Source: Bacteroidales bacterium (GTDB taxonomy: Bacteria > Bacteroidota > Bacteroidia > Bacteroidales > JAAUTT01). Taken from it: a DNA stretch of 8,580 nucleotides. Where the stretch lies: assembly GCA_025350365.1 (NCBI GenBank), contig JANXXY010000177.1, positions 1 through 8,580 on the forward strand, given 5' to 3'. Made by a program: the position numbers and the translations under genes. Positions 7,616 through 8,580 of this stretch are shown here, piece by piece (within the stretch, counting starts at the first letter, position 1; the number at the start of each line of letters is the position of its first letter). A model generated the notes under the pieces. The model worked only from the letters and a program-made list of their open reading frames with translations. It made no database searches and was not told the origin of the DNA.

Positions 7616-7730
7616 ACTAATTATTTAATTAAAGGTGTCAAGAAAAAACGTAAACTTATGTTGCAATATTTTATAAAAGTCGGTTATGCCTGATAATGTT
7701 TGTGTTTCTTGAGGAACTTTGCCACCAGAC

Positions 7731-7754
7731 TTCGGCGTGAGCACAGTCGAACGC
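7731..7754. repeat. Candidate dispersed intergenic repeat (TGAGC..AGTCGAA type)
   Basis: TTCGGC (7731-7736) and GTCGAA (7746-7751) are near-inverted arms around TGAGC, giving CGTGAGCACAGTCGAACGC at 7736-7754. It is more GC-rich than its surroundings. The TGAGCxxAGTCGAA core resembles short intergenic repeats found in many copies in numerous bacterial genomes, including Bacteroidota. Only one copy is visible in the window, so repetition is inferred from recall of that class. It sits in the 250-base gap between the discoidin gene and the GH2 gene. Confidence 0.35.
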
Positions 7755-7824
7755 TTCCTTAAGATTACACGTCAAGATGAACACCCTTGCTATGGGTTAA
7801 TTGTTGGCGTCTGTATTATAAATA

Positions 7825-7856
7825 TGGAGGTTGCCCATGTAAACAGACAACCTCCA
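7825..7856 (-). terminator. Terminator hairpin of the discoidin gene
   Basis: Perfect 9-bp stem TGGAGGTTG (7825-7833) / CAACCTCCA (7848-7856) with a 14-base loop. It begins only about 8 bases after the stop codon of the leftward discoidin gene and is followed on the minus strand by TATTTATAATAC. Position and stem strength suit an intrinsic terminator, although the T-run is interrupted. It implies that the GH2 gene has its own promoter or depends on readthrough. Confidence 0.7.
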
Positions 7857-7864
7857 ATTTAAAA

Positions 7865-8580
7865 CTATGGTAAGGCAAAAACATTGATTTCAGCAAGAAA
7901 GGCATAAAAATTCGGTCCTTCCAAAGCAACATATTTAAAATATCTGCACTTGGGATTAGAAAGGATGCGAAAATTTTGCGCGGCATCCATACTTGAATCC
8001 ATATTAAAAGTTCCTGCATCTATCCAAGTTGTGCCATCTTCACTTACAAAGAACTGGTGTTTTGTTTGTCCATTGCCACTTCCTTGCCTTCTAAACACCT
8101 GGAAAGTTGTAATATTAACAGTTTTACCCATATCAATAGTAAAAAAGTGAGGGTAAGTAGGTTGTGATAGATCCCAGGCAGTATGCCAAAAAGTACTTAA
8201 ATCTCCGTCAATAGTAGCTCGTGCCAATCCGTTAGGATTACCCCCCTCTTTGGGCTCTTGAGAATCGAAATCAATAACTGTCCATGCTGTTTTGTCTTGC
8301 ATAATTTCAATAAACGGAAGTTTATAATTAATCCAATTTGTTGAAAATGTATCAATTGCAGTGGAATCAGGTACATAAAATGTTCGGTAAGTGAGCGGTT
8401 GTGATGGTGAAAAATTAACCAATTTCACTTTAAATGAATCGGAAGGAACAATAATACCTACTTTTTCACCGGTAGTCTTAGTATAGGTCACTTCGGTCCC
8501 CCTTTCTTTCTCAGCACTGCTTAGCAAAGTTAAATTGGCATTTACCCCATCAAATGAAAAGGCGGAAATTGTTCTTTCAG
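7865..8580 (-). CDS. Surface DUF4998 plus F5/8 type C (discoidin) protein, N-terminus beyond the window
   Basis: The frame is open to the right edge, so only the last 237 residues are visible. Its true start lies beyond 8580, and an internal TTG at 8527-8525 is not the start. The visible N-terminal part (about 1-80) starts with ERTISAFSFDGVNANLTLLS and contains GTEVTYTKTTGEKVGIIVPS and TYRTFYVPDSTAIDTFSTNW, which is the pattern of DUF4998, an Ig-like module of Bacteroidota surface proteins. From about residue 95 a discoidin domain follows: NGLARATIDGDLSTFWHTAW, then PHFFTIDMGKTVNITTFQVFRR, HQFFVSEDGTTWIDAGTF, and a closing CRYFKYVALEG ... LAEINVFALP. Such domains bind carbohydrate. The full protein is probably an outer-membrane lipoprotein, but its signal sequence is not in view. 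It is first in line of the leftward cluster before GH2 and GH76 and ends in a hairpin terminator, so a role in holding the glycan at the cell surface is the likely inference. Confidence 0.85.
   Translation of the reverse strand, partial: ERTISAFSFDGVNANLTLLSSAEKERGTEVTYTKTTGEKVGIIVPSDSFKVKLVNFSPSQPLTYRTFYVPDSTAIDTFSTNWINYKLPFIEIMQDKTAWTVIDFDSQEPKEGGNPNGLARATIDGDLSTFWHTAWDLSQPTYPHFFTIDMGKTVNITTFQVFRRQGSGNGQTKHQFFVSEDGTTWIDAGTFNMDSSMDAAQNFRILSNPKCRYFKYVALEGPNFYAFLAEINVFALP

Noticed and set aside
7816..8150. Other-frame readings on both strands of the discoidin gene
   Set aside because: The F5/8 type C domain frame is clear over this stretch, and one of these frames also runs through the terminator hairpin.
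7865..8527. Starting the discoidin protein at TTG 8527
   Set aside because: The same frame continues without a stop to the window edge and encodes sequence typical of the DUF4998 start, so the TTG is internal and the gene is cut by the window.

Overview
The window reads as a chromosomal segment of a free-living or host-associated Bacteroidota bacterium. The evidence is low GC content, an OMP_b-brl/PorT-type outer-membrane barrel, a DUF4998 plus discoidin surface protein, a secreted GH76/GH2 pair, one promoter that fits the Bacteroidota pattern (TTTG ... TAnnTTTG), and no reliance on Shine-Dalgarno sequences. The genus cannot be fixed from the sequence. Sphingobacteriia/Chitinophagia-like or Bacteroidia-like hosts are all possible.

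Left part (1-1155): about 560 bases without a convincing gene hold a strong, probably bidirectional hairpin terminator (415-440). A leftward gene for a small outer-membrane beta-barrel protein (562-1155) follows.

Middle-left (1360-2662, rightward): a good Bacteroidota promoter with a perfect palindrome between its -33 and -7 elements drives an ArsR-type regulator gene. That gene is broken by an in-frame TAA. The rest of the normal C-terminal reading frame is still legible up to 1724, so this is a recent pseudogene or a truncated repressor. Next comes a short decayed coding stretch of two pieces in different frames (1732-1973), then an apparently intact DUF4256 gene (2096-2662). It looks like an ArsR-headed cassette in decay, with only its last gene still whole.

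Centre (2663-3125): mostly empty, AT-rich, with one 44-codon frame of doubtful reality.

Right part (3126-8580, all leftward): a carbohydrate-utilisation cluster. In transcription order it has the C-terminal part of a surface DUF4998 plus F5/8 type C (discoidin) protein (7865 to beyond the edge), a secreted 1061-residue GH2 beta-galactosidase-type enzyme (4430-7615), and a secreted GH76 alpha-1,6-mannanase-type enzyme (3126-4199). Hairpin terminators follow the discoidin gene and the GH2 gene, so the three are probably at least partly separate transcription units. Together they suggest the edge of a polysaccharide utilisation locus: the discoidin protein would hold the glycan at the cell surface, GH2 would remove beta-linked galactose-type side residues, and GH76 would cut an alpha-1,6-mannan backbone. 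SusC/SusD genes are not in the window and would be expected beyond position 8580.

I did not find a clearly new defence, mobile or RNA system. The most unusual part is the decaying ArsR cassette with an intact operator-promoter.
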